Below, in pieces: positions 30,116 to 43,245 of a DNA stretch of 64,000 nt. Within the stretch, counting starts at the first letter, position 1; each line of letters opens with the position of its first letter. A model generated the notes under the pieces. It was not told the DNA's origin and made no database searches. It saw only the letters and a program-made list of their open reading frames with translations. Origin of the DNA: Ochotona curzoniae (taxonomy: Eukaryota > Chordata > Mammalia > Lagomorpha > Ochotonidae); NCBI RefSeq assembly GCF_017591425.1, contig NW_024467106.1:28324501-28388500 (forward strand), written 5' to 3'. A program made the position numbers and the translations under genes.

Positions 30116-33100
30116 CGACCTGCCTCTGCCAGACCCATCCAAATTTGGAGGATGGAGTAGACGACCCCATTACTTTTCGCATCCAGGCCAGGTGATGGGG
30201 GCCAGCTCTGTGTCCCTGCATGGTAAGCTACAGCTGACTGATGATCACTCCTGAACAAGAGGGGCCCCAGCGCTGGGCTGGCTGTGCCTGTATGGGGCTT
30301 GGGCATGAGAAAGAGCGCGGGTCTTGGGTGGAAGAAACGGGGGCGGGTGTTGTGGTTTTGGGCCTCCCTGGGGGTGTCTGGCGCAACCTCTCTTGAAAGG
30401 CTTCCTGCCCTGTTGCATACTCCTGGTGACAGGGATCACACTTGCAGCGCCACAAACTGGAGTCAGCTTCCGGCACTGCCCATCCCACTGCTCACGGAGG
30501 GCGAGGGTGGACAGGGCCCGCAGACAGCACCTGACCCCTCCTCTCCAGCCACGTCAGAGCAAAGGGAGCAGAGAGGACAAGAGGAAAATGAAGTCTGTGC
30601 CCTAGAGGGGGGTGCTGGGGTGGGGGGCGGGACTCTTCCATCCCCAGGGGCTTGTTTGGAGCCGGGCTGGGCTGTGCACTGTGCAGCAGGCCTCCAAGGT
30701 GTGTCTGGACTTCCTACCCGCACAGCACCTCCTAGAGGCCTCTCTCCAGATTCCTGGCAGGGGCTGCCTGGACAGGTGGTGGTCTCTCTCTGTGTGAACC
30801 TAGGAATTGATTCTGAGGCTGGAGCAGAGTGGCTGTGACCTTGCCCTGTGGCCACGGTGGAGCTACATGGGTCTTAGAGCTCCGCCACAGATCAGTATTA
30901 TTATCCCCCTTGTAAAAACAGTCTCAGTGTAACGCGCCCTGGCCTGAGCTCGACTCCAGTGCACAAGCTTAAATGCTACCCGGGTCTCACCACACCTGTG
31001 TAATCTGGACATCTGGGTCCTGGTCTTCTACTCGGCTACCTTGAGTCCTGTTGGTCTGCAGCAGGAGTGGGGAAGGCTGTGGTTATTAAAAAAAAAAAAC
31101 ATACAACCCCTTACCAACCCCTGTAAATGCACCGCACCCCCATCCCTGGAGCCTGGAGGCTTGAGCTGCCAGGGACCTGAAGACAGTCATCGAGACACAC
31201 AGCCCCTCCCCGGCATCCTGGTTCCCTGCTCGGGGGCTGTGACTGTCCCACATCAAGGCAGCCACCAAGCCCAGGGAGCCTGATGCCATGACAAGAAGTT
31301 TTTGTCTGGCTTTGTTTTTTGAAGACACAAGCATGATCAATAACAACAACAACAAAAAGTCTGCAGTGGGGTGTCCCTATGAAAATAGTGGAGGTAATAG
31401 AACAGGGTTGAAAATCTTCAGTGCCTAACTAAGCTGTGGGGTTTGGCTGTGGTGTTGACTTGTGCAAGGCAGCCTGGTAGTCCCTGGGGGCAAGAAAAAT
31501 GAACCTAGGAGCTGCCCTTCCTCCCTAGCCTGCAATCTGGGGGACTTTACCCTAAGGAGGTTCCTGATAAGTTGTCTTGTGGGGAGAGAAGCTCTTAGTG
31601 TTTTATCTGAGGCTCTCAATTGGAAAGTACAGCTTGGGAGAAGTAGTGATGCTGAGCAGAGGCCATGAGGTTCAAGTCCATGGATGGAGCCCCAGGTGGA
31701 GGCGATTGCTTTCTGGACCACACTTTCCCCATCTGCAAGATGGGGGCATAGTCAGTAATTGCTGAATTGATTGCAGCCCTGACAGCCCAGCACTACACTT
31801 ACACATCCCTGTGACAAAGCCTTATACTGGAAGGCATGACAACCCAAGAATGTCCCAGCCTTCCTCCCCGCAACTCCCTTCCCCACCCCACCCGCCACTA
31901 CCAGCATTAAATGAATTCCCATAGAAGTAGGCAGCTGGCTTTCCTGCCCCCCTGCTTCTCTGAGTGTGGGCTGTGTTTTTATCTCTCCCAAATCTCAGGC
32001 GGACCAGGACGGAGCCCAGCAGCATCCTCTAGCCTCCAAAGTCTGCAGCTGGCGTCCAGCCTCCCTCAGAACAAAGTGGAAGGGCTAGCAGTAGGGGCTG
32101 TCCACTTGTATGGGCAAGTGTTTAGTGGGCACCTGCTGTGTACCAGGCCTTGAAGGAGCCTCCAGGAAATATCCTAGGGTCAACCATGGGAGAGAGAGAC
32201 AATCCCATATCCCACCAACACTTTTTGACCGACAAGAGCCACTCCCCTCTTCATCTGGTTCAGCCTGTGTGGCAAAAGATATAATTAGAGATGTAATCAC
32301 TGCAGCCTACTGTAATTGAAGACCAGCAGGGTGCACTGGGGGCCAGGGCAGGTGTGGTTACAAGCTGGACACGTCATGGAGGTGGGGCGGAGGAGCCTCC
32401 CCTGGAGGGCATGATAACTAACCTGGAAGGTTTGATAATTCACTAAGCACCTACTTTGTGCTAGGTGTGTTCTCTGGGTGTGTGCTGGAGGGTGTGCAGG
32501 GCCGACAGGAAGCACAATAGACTAGGAAGATCTAACTGTAGGAGCTTGCAGTAGCGGGGCCTGTGGGGTAAGGGGGGCAGGAGGAGCCGAACCTAAGCAA
32601 TCAGTGCAATAGATACTGGAGTTGCAGGCCCTGGCTGGAAGCAGGGAGAGAGCTGCTGCTGGAGCCAGGGTGCTGGTGCAGGGGGAGGGAGTGCTCCTTG
32701 AAAAGTGGACTTGTGCCATCCAGGTGAAGGGTGCAAAGGCCCAGAGATCTGATGTACCTGGCACATTCCAAGAGAAGCGGCAGGCCCAAGCAGAGCTGCA
32801 GTGGAAGGGGAGGAGGAAAGGTAGGGGGACTTTGGGTCAAGCTGCATGCCACCCACTCCTCTTGTGTACAGTGTGGCATCCTGTTTTTTGGTGCAAGTTA
32901 CTGGGGAGCCATTCAGAGGTTTTGGGACAAGGCAAGGGCCTGGCCAGAGCTGACCACATCCCCTGAAGATGCTGTGCAGTGGCTGTTGACATCCCCCAAG
33001 TTCTCTCTGCTGAAACCCTCTCCCGCCAGGGGTGTGGAAGAGTAGTCAGGCCCCGAGGTGCAGCCCTCTGACTAACACCCAGGTGACCACAGAGTTAGTC

Positions 33101-33549
33101 TGCACCCTGATCTCAGACCTGTCATACTTGAAAACCGTGAGCAGGTCCCTGGGTTGACAGCTCCATTCTCCACTGCCAGGAGATGGGACTTGGTAACAGC
33201 AGCCTGAGCCGAGTAAGACTGGGGTGCAGTGCTGGAGCACCAAGCCGTAGCCCAGGTGTGGAGCGAGGAAGCTGGGCCTGCGCTATGCTCATGGGGGGTG
33301 GGGAGAGACAGAGGAGCTGGGTGGTCCAGGAGGGGGTGGAGGTCCCTGCCAGGTGAGTGACCAGAGATGGAAGCCGAGCTGGCCCTGGGCTCTTTCAAAC
33401 CACAACTTGTTAGCACTTTCAGGAGCCGCCTAAAATTTTACACGCAAATCCAATCCATGTAACAGCTCTTTATTATCCTCCTGCAAGAATATATCCTATG
33501 TAAAGGCTATCTCAATAAAGTCACTTTACAAACAACACTTAGTTTTCTC

Positions 33550-33710
33550 TGTGATAAGACTTAATGATAAGGGAGAATTACAGAAAAGACTAGAAATCAG
33601 AGAATGAATTATCCTGGCTTCCCCCTCACAAGTCGTTCGACTAAACCTTGGGGTCTATTCATTTCCAGAATTGTTTTCTCTTATTATTTATATCCATTTT
33701 ACAGATAAGA
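33550..33710. promoter_or_regulatory. Candidate GATA-motif cluster in CORO2A intron 1
   Basis: GATAAG occurs at 33553-33558, 33566-33571 and 33704-33709, in an AT-rich unique patch inside GC-rich sequence. The third site lies at the edge of a MIR-like relic. Regulatory function is inference only. Confidence 0.3.
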
Positions 33711-33785
33711 CTATGGAGGCCCAAAGCGGTTGGGCATCTTGCCAAGGGCAAAATGTTGAGGGTTGGGGCATCTGCCTCCAGTCAC
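33695..33785 (-). repeat. MIR-like relic
   Basis: CATTTTACAGATAAGACTAT followed by a CATCTTGCCAAGGGC pattern. Confidence 0.6.
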
Positions 33786-36504
33786 AGTGTCCTGGTTGCC
33801 TATAGGTAGACTCTGAATGGTCTGAATTGGTGGGTTCCACTAAGATGGCCAGCCTACCCCAACCCATGCACCCACTCCTGGTCTCAATTTCCCAGTCAGG
33901 GGAAGGGAGCAGCATGGCCTTGTCCAGCATCTGCCAGCCCTGTCCAGAGTATAGACAAGTATTAGAAGCTGGGAATTTGTGCACAGGGCTAATGTGACAG
34001 CTGCTTCCAGCCTGGCCTCGGGCCCAGAGTTTACAGGGGCTGGCAATTGGCATGACGCTGCCCGGAGGGAGCAGGCCTGTGTTCCCTGGCCACCAGTGTC
34101 TTACCCGGGCAACCCTCATGGGCGGAGCTGGGAGGGGTGGTATGCCAAGGCAAAAAGAGAGAGAGCTGGGTCTGTGCCAAGGCTACAGGTCCCCCGGGCA
34201 CTTGTCTCCGCTCCTCCAACTGTGCACGGAATAGTTGGTTCTGTTGCCAGCTGACTCCTGGGGCTGCCTGCTGCCAGGGATGCAGCCCTGGGGCCAGGAC
34301 CTTTCCCTCTGCACTTGCAGAATGGCATCATAATGGCACCAACCCCCAACTGAGGGGGCCAGCCTCACTGTGACCAGCTGGCCTAGGGCGGGGCTGTGGG
34401 AGTGCCCAACCCTGGGCCCCAGCTGGGGGGATGGAGGGTTTGGCACCCCAACCCCCATCTGCACTTCATGCCTGCCTGGGGTCAAATGAAAACCAAATTG
34501 AGCCCTAGGCAGCCGGTGGTGGAAGTGGGGCATTCGTAGGAGTCTTACACCACAGGGCACCTGCGTGTCCAAGGAAGGGGTCCTGACGCTGCCCCTGCAG
34601 TGCTCTGGCAAGCTCTGCCCCTTCTGGATTCCTTGGTGTCCTCGCCCGGAAACTGCAGATACCATGTGGGCATTCCTTAGTCACAGTGCTTGCCGCCCCA
34701 CAACCCCCTGTTAAGGGTTGTCCCTGCTTGGGGAGCAGCACAGCCCATCACCACCTTCCAGGATACACAGGTGTGGACTGGGAGGTCCCAGGAGCTGGTG
34801 ACCCTCTAGGAGGGAGCAGCTACTTAGTCTGGGTTAGCAATGGGGCCAGGGAAGATCCCCCTGCACAGGTGGTTTGTGGGCCTTGGAAATGACCAGACCT
34901 GACAGGAAGAACAGCAGGGGTGACCATGGAGCTCAGTCACACATAGCCCCCTTCCTGAGTCTTAAGTTTCTTCATCCATAAAGTGGAGATGGTACACACC
35001 TGCTCTGCCTACTCCATGGGTTCTTGGGGCTCAGAAGAGAGCGGAAGTGCTGCGTGCAAACTGAAACCCCAGGCCCCTGTGCGTTGCTGTTGATGAGGTT
35101 TCCGGTACTCTTGGCTGATAGGGAAGTACAGGACGACAGCTGGCATTGGCAGAACTTCCGCTCTGTTTCTAAAGATGCAGCTGCCAACAGCCTCACCCCT
35201 GGATTTGAGAGCTGGGGAGGACTGTTCCTGAGGGATGCTTCTGCTGGGAGGGGGCTCTGCAGGCTGCCCAGGGCTGGGCTCTGAGGAAGAACAGGATTGG
35301 GAATCCCTAAAGCCATCAGGCCTAAGCACTGGTGCTCTGTCCTAGGGGGTGGAGTTCATGGGAGCAGTGGGGGTGTCCCCAGGAGAGACCTTCATCCCAG
35401 TTCTGATTCTCTTTGGGTTTGAAGAGGAAAAAGCATCCACCTCAACATGGGTGACTATAGAGTGTTCCCCAGAAGCCATGCCCAACTATCGCCTGGCTGT
35501 AGCATTTTATTTCCTTTGGTCTTTTCTGTGTTTTGACAATTCTGAACACGATCAGCATTTTCTGCAATGATGTTGGTGGAACGTCTGTCTGTGTAATAAT
35601 CTAAAAACAAAGGAGAGAGTTTAACAAGCCACTGACACATCCCCAGACTGCAGGGATGCAGGGGTCACTCAGGGCGTAAAGGTCACTCCGGGAGGCCTGC
35701 CAGAGTAATGTTCCACAACAGTGGGCAGCAGTGGAATGATAGCTGCTCAGTGTGGGAGTCGTGCTGGGGGTGGGCGGTGGGGGAGTGCAGAGACTCCTGC
35801 TGGACACACAGCCAGGGTGTTCCCTGGTGGCTGCACGCACAGGTGGCATTGTGACCAGGCTGCCCAGGGCCAGGGTCCTGCAGCATCATGGGTTGCCCCG
35901 GGTAAGAGCCAGAGGTGAGGGGCCCTCTGGAGCTTGGGGCCACCCTCTAAGAGGGACTCAGACACCTGGCACAAATCCAGGGGCAAGGACCCGCACTTTA
36001 AGAGTGCAAGATGCTGTGGCGCTCCAGACTGAACGCTGCGCCTTGGTAGACCGCTGCTCCTCCATGATGCCCGTTCTTGGCGTTTGGTCCCTGGGACCTC
36101 CACAGCCCCTCTGCGACGGCAGTGGAGAGAGTCCGCTGAGTCCGCTGCCACTGCTGCCACCACCACCGAGTCTCCATGAAGGCCAGCATCCATCCACTGT
36201 GAGACCCGCCCTTCTTTGGCTTGTTTTTTGATACTTTGTTTTGTGAGAGAGAAGCAGCAGCAGGCAGTTGAGCTACCCTGCACTCTGGTGTCAGAGATGT
36301 TAGAATGCGCAAATGCTAAGAAAGCTCTGAGTCTTAACAGGAATCACGGACCCTCCAGTTGCATAGCAACCCAAGTATTAGAAATCCTGTGTTTTCTCCA
36401 TGGCAAGACCATAGACATGCTTGTAGCCTGGGCAGGATGCCTTTGCTGTAGGGGTAGCTTGGCATGATCTCCCACCATGAATCCCCATGTGACCTCAGGG
36501 ACAC

Positions 36505-36610
36505 AGTGGGCCTGCTTTTTACAGTTGCAAAGGGAGGCCTTGAGAGGTTTTGCCACCTCCTGGAAGTCACGTAGCCTCAAGCAGGTGGCCAAGCTGGGGT
36601 CTGCATCTGC
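36505..36610 (-). repeat. MIR-like relic
   Basis: TTTTTACAGTTGCAAAGGGA, then TTGAGAGGTTTTGCC and a TCACGTAGCC pattern. Confidence 0.55.
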
Positions 36611-36913
36611 TGTTTTCAGATTGCCCCTCTTTGTCTTCCTACAGACCCTTGGAGGGAAAGCCTCCGGGCCCAGGAGAGGCAGAGTGTGTGCACCCTGCAG
36701 GAAGAAGGTTTGAAGGCTGCTGTAGGAGAGCCCAGTGCTGTGGGGAGTGGGGGAGGGGCGGTAACCGACTGCAAGGAACTTTGAGAGCTGGTTGCCTGGG
36801 GCTTAGCCTCACACCCTTACCAGGAGTGGCTTGGCCTGTGGTGCATCCTGGAGAAAGCCTGGGAGTACACAAACACAGACACACTCGGAATCCTGGCAAG
36901 CCCGATCATTCCG

Positions 36914-37211
36914 TAAAAAAAAAAATTAGTTTTTACTTGAAAGGGTTGCAGAGAAAAGAAAGGTGGATCTTCCACCTGCTAGTTCACTCTCCAGATACCC
37001 GCAACGGCCAGAGCTGAGCCAATTTGAAGCAGGAAGCCAAGAGCTTCAATCCAGGTCTCCCATGTGGGTGCAGGGGCCCAAGCACACGGGCCATTTTCTG
37101 CTGCTTTTCCAGTTCACAAGCAGGGGACTAGATCAGAAGTGGAGCAGCGAGGACTAGAACTGGTGTCCCAATGGGCAGAGAATTGGGTTGTTATGCCACC
37201 ACACAGGTCCC
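36914..37211 (-). repeat. C-type SINE
   Basis: Antisense copy from an A/T-rich tail to the head ending CACACAGGTCCC. Confidence 0.85.
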
Positions 37212-38002
37212 TTTTAATTTGTAAATAGGACCTCTGCTCCTGTACTGATCAGATTCAATATGCAAAGCGCAGCCCTGTGTTAAGCATGCAGAGGAGCGCA
37301 AACGCCAGGCCCTACCCCATGGGCTGCAGACCAAAAGGGAGAGATGGCCCAGGTGTCATGGCATCCCATGACACCTAAGCAGCTGCCTGTAGGAGCCAGG
37401 GGCTGGGGGCGGGGGTGAAGAATGAGTGCAGCCCAGGGTCACTGCAGAAGGCTGCTCCGAACAAAGAACTTGGGGACTGAGATCTGAAAGAGGAATAAGG
37501 GCCAATCAGCTGGAGATGCTGCTAGGCAAAAGACCCTGAGACTGGAGGAGGCATTGAAAGCACTCAGACTCCTGGGCACTGTGAATCCGGAGAGGTGGAG
37601 CCCTGGCCCTCGAGTGGCCCGCTGCCCCCATTCTGTTGCTATAGCAAAAGACCTTAAGGATTTAGAAAGAAGAGTCTGTTTAGCTCCTGGTTCTGTGGCA
37701 CTGGCCTCTGGTGAGGGGCTTCTGGCTGTGTCAGAGACCCGTCAAGCGGGCCTGAGCGGGCTAACTTGTGTAATAGCCATCGCCAATATAACGTATGAAT
37801 CACAGGCGGATGCATGCGCCCTTGCAACAATTGTCCTCAGGACCCAGGGACACTGCAGGGAGAAGCCCGCAGGCTCCGCCTCCCAGCACAGCTACTGGGA
37901 CCGGCAGACTGCACCTTGAGTTTTAGAGGGGATGAGCTACATTCACATCATGACTATGCTCAGATGTATATATCCTGCATTTTATTTTTTAGTTACGTTT
38001 TG

Positions 38003-38310
38003 AAGATTTTATTTATTTTCATTGAAAAAGCCAAATTTGCAGAGAGACAGAAAGATCCTCCATACACTGGTTTAGCCTCTTAAAAGGTTGCAACGGCTGG
38101 AGTTGAGTCGATCCCAAACCAGGAGCTTCTTCCAGGTCTCCCATGTGGATACAGTGTCCCAAGGATTTGAGCCATCCCCCACTGCTTTTCTAGGTCACAA
38201 GCAGGGAGCTGGATGGGGAGTAGAGTGGCCAGGACACAAATAGGCACCCATATGGAATACCGACACTTAGAGGGTGGAGGTTTGGCCAGTAGAGCTACTG
38301 TGCTGGCCCC
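38003..38310 (-). repeat. C-type SINE, first of three in tandem
   Basis: GATTTTATTTATTTTCATTG tail to the GTGCTGGCCCC head. Confidence 0.9.
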
Positions 38311-38602
38311 AAGATTTATTTATTTAAAGGGCTGGGGTAGAAAGAGAGCTTGATCTTCCATCTGCTGGCTTAATCCTCAAATGGCCATAGTGGTCAGGGC
38401 TGTGCCAGGCTAGCCTGGAGCTCCATCCAGGCACATGGGTGGCAGTGCCCCAAAGCCCTTGGGCCATCTTTTCCTGCTTTCCCAGGAATAATAGGAGGGA
38501 ACTGGATCCAAAGTAGAGCAGCCAGGACTTGAACAGGCTTCCATATGGGATGCCAGTAATCCCAGGCCATGGTTTAATATGCTGTGCCACTGCACCAGCT
38601 TT
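38311..38602 (-). repeat. C-type SINE, second of three
   Basis: Begins AAGATTTATTTATTTAAAGG directly after the preceding head. Confidence 0.85.
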
Positions 38603-38880
38603 AGGTTTGTTTATTTACTTGAAAGACCGAGATCTGTTATCTGTTCAGTTCACTCTCTCACTGTCCACAATAGCGAGTGCTGAGCCAGGAACGCCATCCA
38701 GGACTCCCACGTGGGAGACAGAGATCCAGCTACTTGAACTGTTACTGCCGTGTCCCAGGGTGCACGTTAACAGGAAACTGGAGTCCAAAGCCCAAACGGG
38801 ACTCAAAGCCAGACACTCCAGCACGTGACATGGGCTTCCTAAGCAGTGCACTGCACGTCTGTGCCAGATTGGCTTATTTT
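38603..38880 (-). repeat. Old C-type SINE, third of three
   Basis: GTTTGTTTATTTACTTGAAA to CGTCTGTGCCAG. Confidence 0.8.
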
Positions 38881-40017
38881 TAAAAGACCGGGGGCCAAGT
38901 GGTTGGTTAGTGGCTGAGACTAAATGAGCAGGTGAAAGCAGCATTGGCCGTGGCCATGAGCCAAAAGTTAGGAAATGGGATGAGTGATGGGGTGGCCCTC
39001 ACAGAGGATGGCCACAGTGGGCAGAAACCTCTCCCACCTGGGGCCTCCTGCCTGCTCGGGAGTGCATTTACCTGCCCCTGCCCCTCGCCCAGCTCAGACC
39101 TCCCTGCTCATCCAGGGCTTGGCTTTTGCCAGATGATGTGAGAAAACACCCAGGGGTTGTTAGGGTAAGCTGATGTCCAGAGACCCAGACAGCCACGTGC
39201 ACGGCCACTCCTAGCCTTTCGGGCAAGTCAAGCTGAGTGTGCAGCGGACTTGGGCATCTCTGAATGGCTTGTATCATTTGAAATGGGTCCTTGTGTCCCT
39301 TCCTTGGGCCTGAGCCTGTTTTTACCGATTCCCTGCGGATACAGTCCCAGGGCTAGTGACCTCTGGCAGGCGACAGGAGGTTAGTAGGATGCTGGCTACT
39401 GGCGGTATTTAAATGAGGGTCACCAGAAGTAGGCGGGTTAAAGTTCATTGCCTGGGATGGGAAGGGATGGCCGAGGTCAAGGAAAGGAAGTCACTGGCAA
39501 GTGAGAGGGCCCAGGAAACAAGGCTCAGAGACCGTAGCATGAGTCAGAGGGCACACAGCTGCTAAGAGCTTGGTTCCCTGGATTTTCCTTTGTAGACGAA
39601 AACATGATGACTCATGGTCCACAGTCTAGTGAGGAATCCGGAGGCCAGGGAGGGGAGTCATGGCCCATGATGGGGACAGATGGTAATGCATAGTAGGAAG
39701 ACTTCCTGGAAGAGGGGGCCTTTGTGTGCTGTGGGGCAAAGTGCTGGAGAGGGAGACTGGGAAGCAAACAGCCCGAGCAAGGGACTGGAGTGGGGAAGCC
39801 CATGGAGCGTGCTAGGGAGGTGATGCCTGGTGGGCTTTGGCTCACTCTGAAGGCAGTGGTATAAGGAATTGGCCGGCACCAGGGCAGAAGGGCTGGAAGT
39901 GGCTGCCAGGCAAGAGAGGAGAATTTCCCCCCTACCCTCAACACTGTGGAGAATTCCAGGCACGTGGTGATGATGAAAAGCCAGAATTGCTGTGATCTTG
40001 GTTTTTATTATATTGCA

Positions 40018-40250
40018 AATAAGATTCGTGTATTTGAGTTATAGAGAGACCTTCCACCTGCTGATTCACTTTCCAGATGGCCGCAGTGGCCCACACTGGG
40101 CCACGCAGAAGGCAAGGGCTCAAGCACGTGTGTCACCTGCTGCTGCTGCTTTCCCAGACGCATTAGTGGGGAACTGGATCAGAAGTGGAGCAGCTGGGGC
40201 TTGAACTGGCGCCCATACGGGATGCCCACTGTGTTACAATGCTGGCCCAG
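40018..40250 (-). repeat. C-type SINE, internally deleted
   Basis: Antisense copy that is shorter than full length and ends CAATGCTGGCCCAG. Confidence 0.85.
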
Positions 40251-40282
40251 GTTGTGGTTTTTAATCATTCTTCAGGAAACTC

Positions 40283-40582
40283 TTGCCGGGCCCAGCACAG
40301 TAGCCTAACAGCTAAAATCCTCACCTTGCACGCATTGGGAGCCCATATGGGTGCCAGTTCTAATCCCGGCAGCCACACTTCCCATCCAGCTCCCTGCTTG
40401 TGGCCTGGGAAAGCAGTTGAGGATGGCCCAAAGCCTGCACATACATGGAAGACCTGGAAGAAGCTCCTGGCTTCAGATTGGCTTAGTTCTGGCCATTGTG
40501 GTGACTTGGGGAATGAGTCATTGAACAAAATATCATCCTCTCTGTATATCTGACTTTGCAATCAAAATAAAATAAATCTTGA
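40283..40582 (+). repeat. Young C-type SINE, sense
   Basis: From the GGGCCCAGCACAGTAGCC head to the AAAATAAAATAAATC tail. A 9-bp duplication AGGAAACTC flanks the SINE and the following microsatellite (40274-40282 and 40646-40654). Confidence 0.92.
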
Positions 40583-40651
40583 AAGAAAGAGAGAGAGGAG
40601 AGGAGAGGAGAGGAGAGGAGAGGAGAGGAGAGGAGAGGAGAGGAGAGGAAA
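40583..40651 (+). repeat. Polypurine (GGAGA)n microsatellite
   Basis: About 70 uninterrupted purines, with regular GGAGA units from about 40597. It lies inside the SINE target duplication. Confidence 0.95.
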
Positions 40652-41587
40652 CTCGCCTTGTTGGCTGCTTCCCATTGCCTCTTGTCCCCTCCCCTCCCCT
40701 CTTCTCCTTCCTCCCTGTCCCCCCTCTTCCGTGTATCCTTCTTGGCCACACCATGACCCTACATGTCCAACAAAGAAGCCCATTTTGGCTTTGGAGTAGA
40801 CAGTGCTGCCAGCTGCAGCTCCAGTGTGGCTTCAGCTTAAGAGGGAGGAGGGTCAGGAAAGAAGACAGCCTGGAGGAGGAGGCAGGAAGGAGCCAGGAGA
40901 TGGGGAGATGTAGAGCAGGGGAGGCAGAGCCATGGAGATGGGGAGAGACGTCAGGTTGTTGCCTTACAAGACACAGGACCCGTGTCCACAGCTGCCCACC
41001 ACCAAGCCAGGTATAGACTGCATCTGCACAGGGACACCAAGTCGCTGAGTCCCAGGGGGCACTGCCAAAGACAGACAGAACTTTCCAGGTAAAAGAAGGG
41101 GCCACTGCACAGTCGTCAGGTGTGGTGTATAGGAACTGGGCTTGATTAGTCCCATTCACAAATGAGCCAACTGAGGCTGCAGGATGAAGAAGAGAGGCAC
41201 ATGGATAGGGATCTGCCTGATGTCCAGTAAGAGGACCATGTCCATTGGACAGCTGGTTTTAGTCTCTAAATATCTCCAGGTCCTGCTCCCTAACCAGCCA
41301 GGGTCCCTGAGATAAGTCGGGCCTTTCTCAGTCCTTGTTCTGCACCTGTTGCTACCCATCCTTGTGACCTGAATTTCTTCTTTGGATCACTCATCTTCTA
41401 TTCCCATGGTGCAAGAGGCTCCAGTGCATGCTGGAGAAATGTCACAGCTTTACCCACAGTTCCTGGGTATGGCCCCATGGATACCTCCCCAGCCAGAGTC
41501 TTGGGCAGCCTCAAGTCTCATGGCCACAAGTCTCTAGAAAAGCAGGGGTGAGCAGGACCCCCTTATTCCTTTTTTTTTTGTCTTATT

Positions 41588-41870
41588 TTTAAGATTTTTT
41601 TTCTAAAATTGGAAAGGCAGATTTACAAAGAGAGGAGAGACAGAGGGAAAGATCTTCCATCTGCTGACTCACTCCCCAAGTGGCCACAATGACTGGAGCT
41701 GAACCGATCCGAAGCCAGTAGCCTCTTCCTGGTCTCCCACACAGATGCAGGGTCCCAAGGCTTTGGCGCATCCTCTACTGCTTTTCCAGGCCACAACTGG
41801 ATGGGAAATGGAGCAGCTGGGACACAAACTGGCGCCTGCTTGAAGAGGGAGGATTAGCTAGTTGCATCTG
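41588..41870 (-). repeat. C-type SINE
   Basis: Antisense copy with poly-T before it. The head is damaged. Confidence 0.88.
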
Positions 41871-43114
41871 GCTCAGTCTCATCATTCTTTGGTCCGCTTT
41901 TGGCAAGCTCTGCTAGTTTACAAATTCAAGACAAGGGAACAAGAGTGATGGCAAGTGAATCTGGCATGGCCAGAAGGCAGTTCTAGGTGGTTTCCTTTTT
42001 TTTTTTGCACTGGGGCAATGCTGTTGGACTCGAGGCTTCTGGTCACGGTCATTTGTCTGGTATGGAAGTTACTGCAGAGGGGACAAGCTCAAATTTTGGT
42101 GCCTTGGGCAAGAGGAGGCGACCAGAAAAGCTCAGAGCCCCCTGCTCTCCTGTTCTGGGACTTGAGCCTGCTGCTGCCCCCAGGTGCCTACCACAACATC
42201 TGGTCTAGTGGGTTGAGATTGCTCTGTTTGCTATCCAGCCCTCCCACCTTTGGATGCAGGTACCCTGGCTGCCTCTGAGTCCTGGGCTTGCTGACTCAGT
42301 TTCCCCTTCTGTTTCATGTTTTCAGGATCTGAGCCACAAATTCTAGGGTCCTTGGTGTGCATGAGAAGTAGGGGAACCTGCTCTCTTGAACGCTTCTCAG
42401 CCCCTCTTTGCAGAGTGCTAGGGTGATCTGGGCAGCAGACTGTAGGAAAAATGGGGACAGCTTGGAGCATCATGGTGGCAGGGGCCAGTGGGGAGATGAC
42501 TGAAAAGGGAAACGATGATAAACTGAATCACTTAGAAAATTCTGTAAGTTAGAGCCACCCCCCAGGCTCAGGGATGTGGCTGATGGGGCTCCACTGACAG
42601 AAGCCAGAGGTTGGGATCCCTGTAAATTTTTACTCAGAGAGGCCTGGTGGCTTAACTTGTCTTCCTCAAGAAGTAGGGAGCTCCGTGCTTCTGTCATGAC
42701 ACCAGCTGAAACCCTGAACTGTCCCCATGTAGTGGTGGGGACCCAAGGCATGGAGCCGGGCTGGCTGTCTGCCTGCTCAGGGCTCTGGGCTCTGGCACTC
42801 CTGGTATATCGTGTCTGCTTCTTGGCCCGGCTGTCATCCAGCAAGAAGACAGTTGGAGACTCAGTGGATCTGGCCGGAAATTGGATTAGATCCAAGCGGG
42901 GCTTTCCATCATCTGTCAGCACCGAGGGCTGGGGCGGGGCACAGGCTGCCGCTGTACTCACCCAGGGGGAGGGAATGCTCCCGGGCACAGATGAACCCTA
43001 CCGCTACCCAACTTTTGAGATCTGTGAGAGGTGCTGCAGAGAGGAATGAGGGTCCTTGTCTTCTGGCTCAATCTGGAAGCCCCATTTGAAGCCCCACACA
43101 CTTTCGGTTTCCTT

Positions 43115-43245
43115 TTTGAAGATGTATTTGTTTGAAAGGCAGTGACAGAGAGAAGGGGGTTAAGACAGAGACAGAAATCTTCCATCTGCTGGCTCACTCT
43201 CCAGCCGGCCACAACAGCCGGGGCTGTGCTAGGAGCCTGGGGAAG
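43115..43245 (-). repeat. C-type SINE fragment
   Basis: Tail and first half of the body only. The following 43246-43770 is unique with no exon seen. Confidence 0.75.

Noticed and set aside
40533..41159. 208-aa minus-strand open frame in CORO2A intron 1
   Set aside because: It reads through the (GGAGA)n microsatellite (Leu/Ser repeats) and a SINE.
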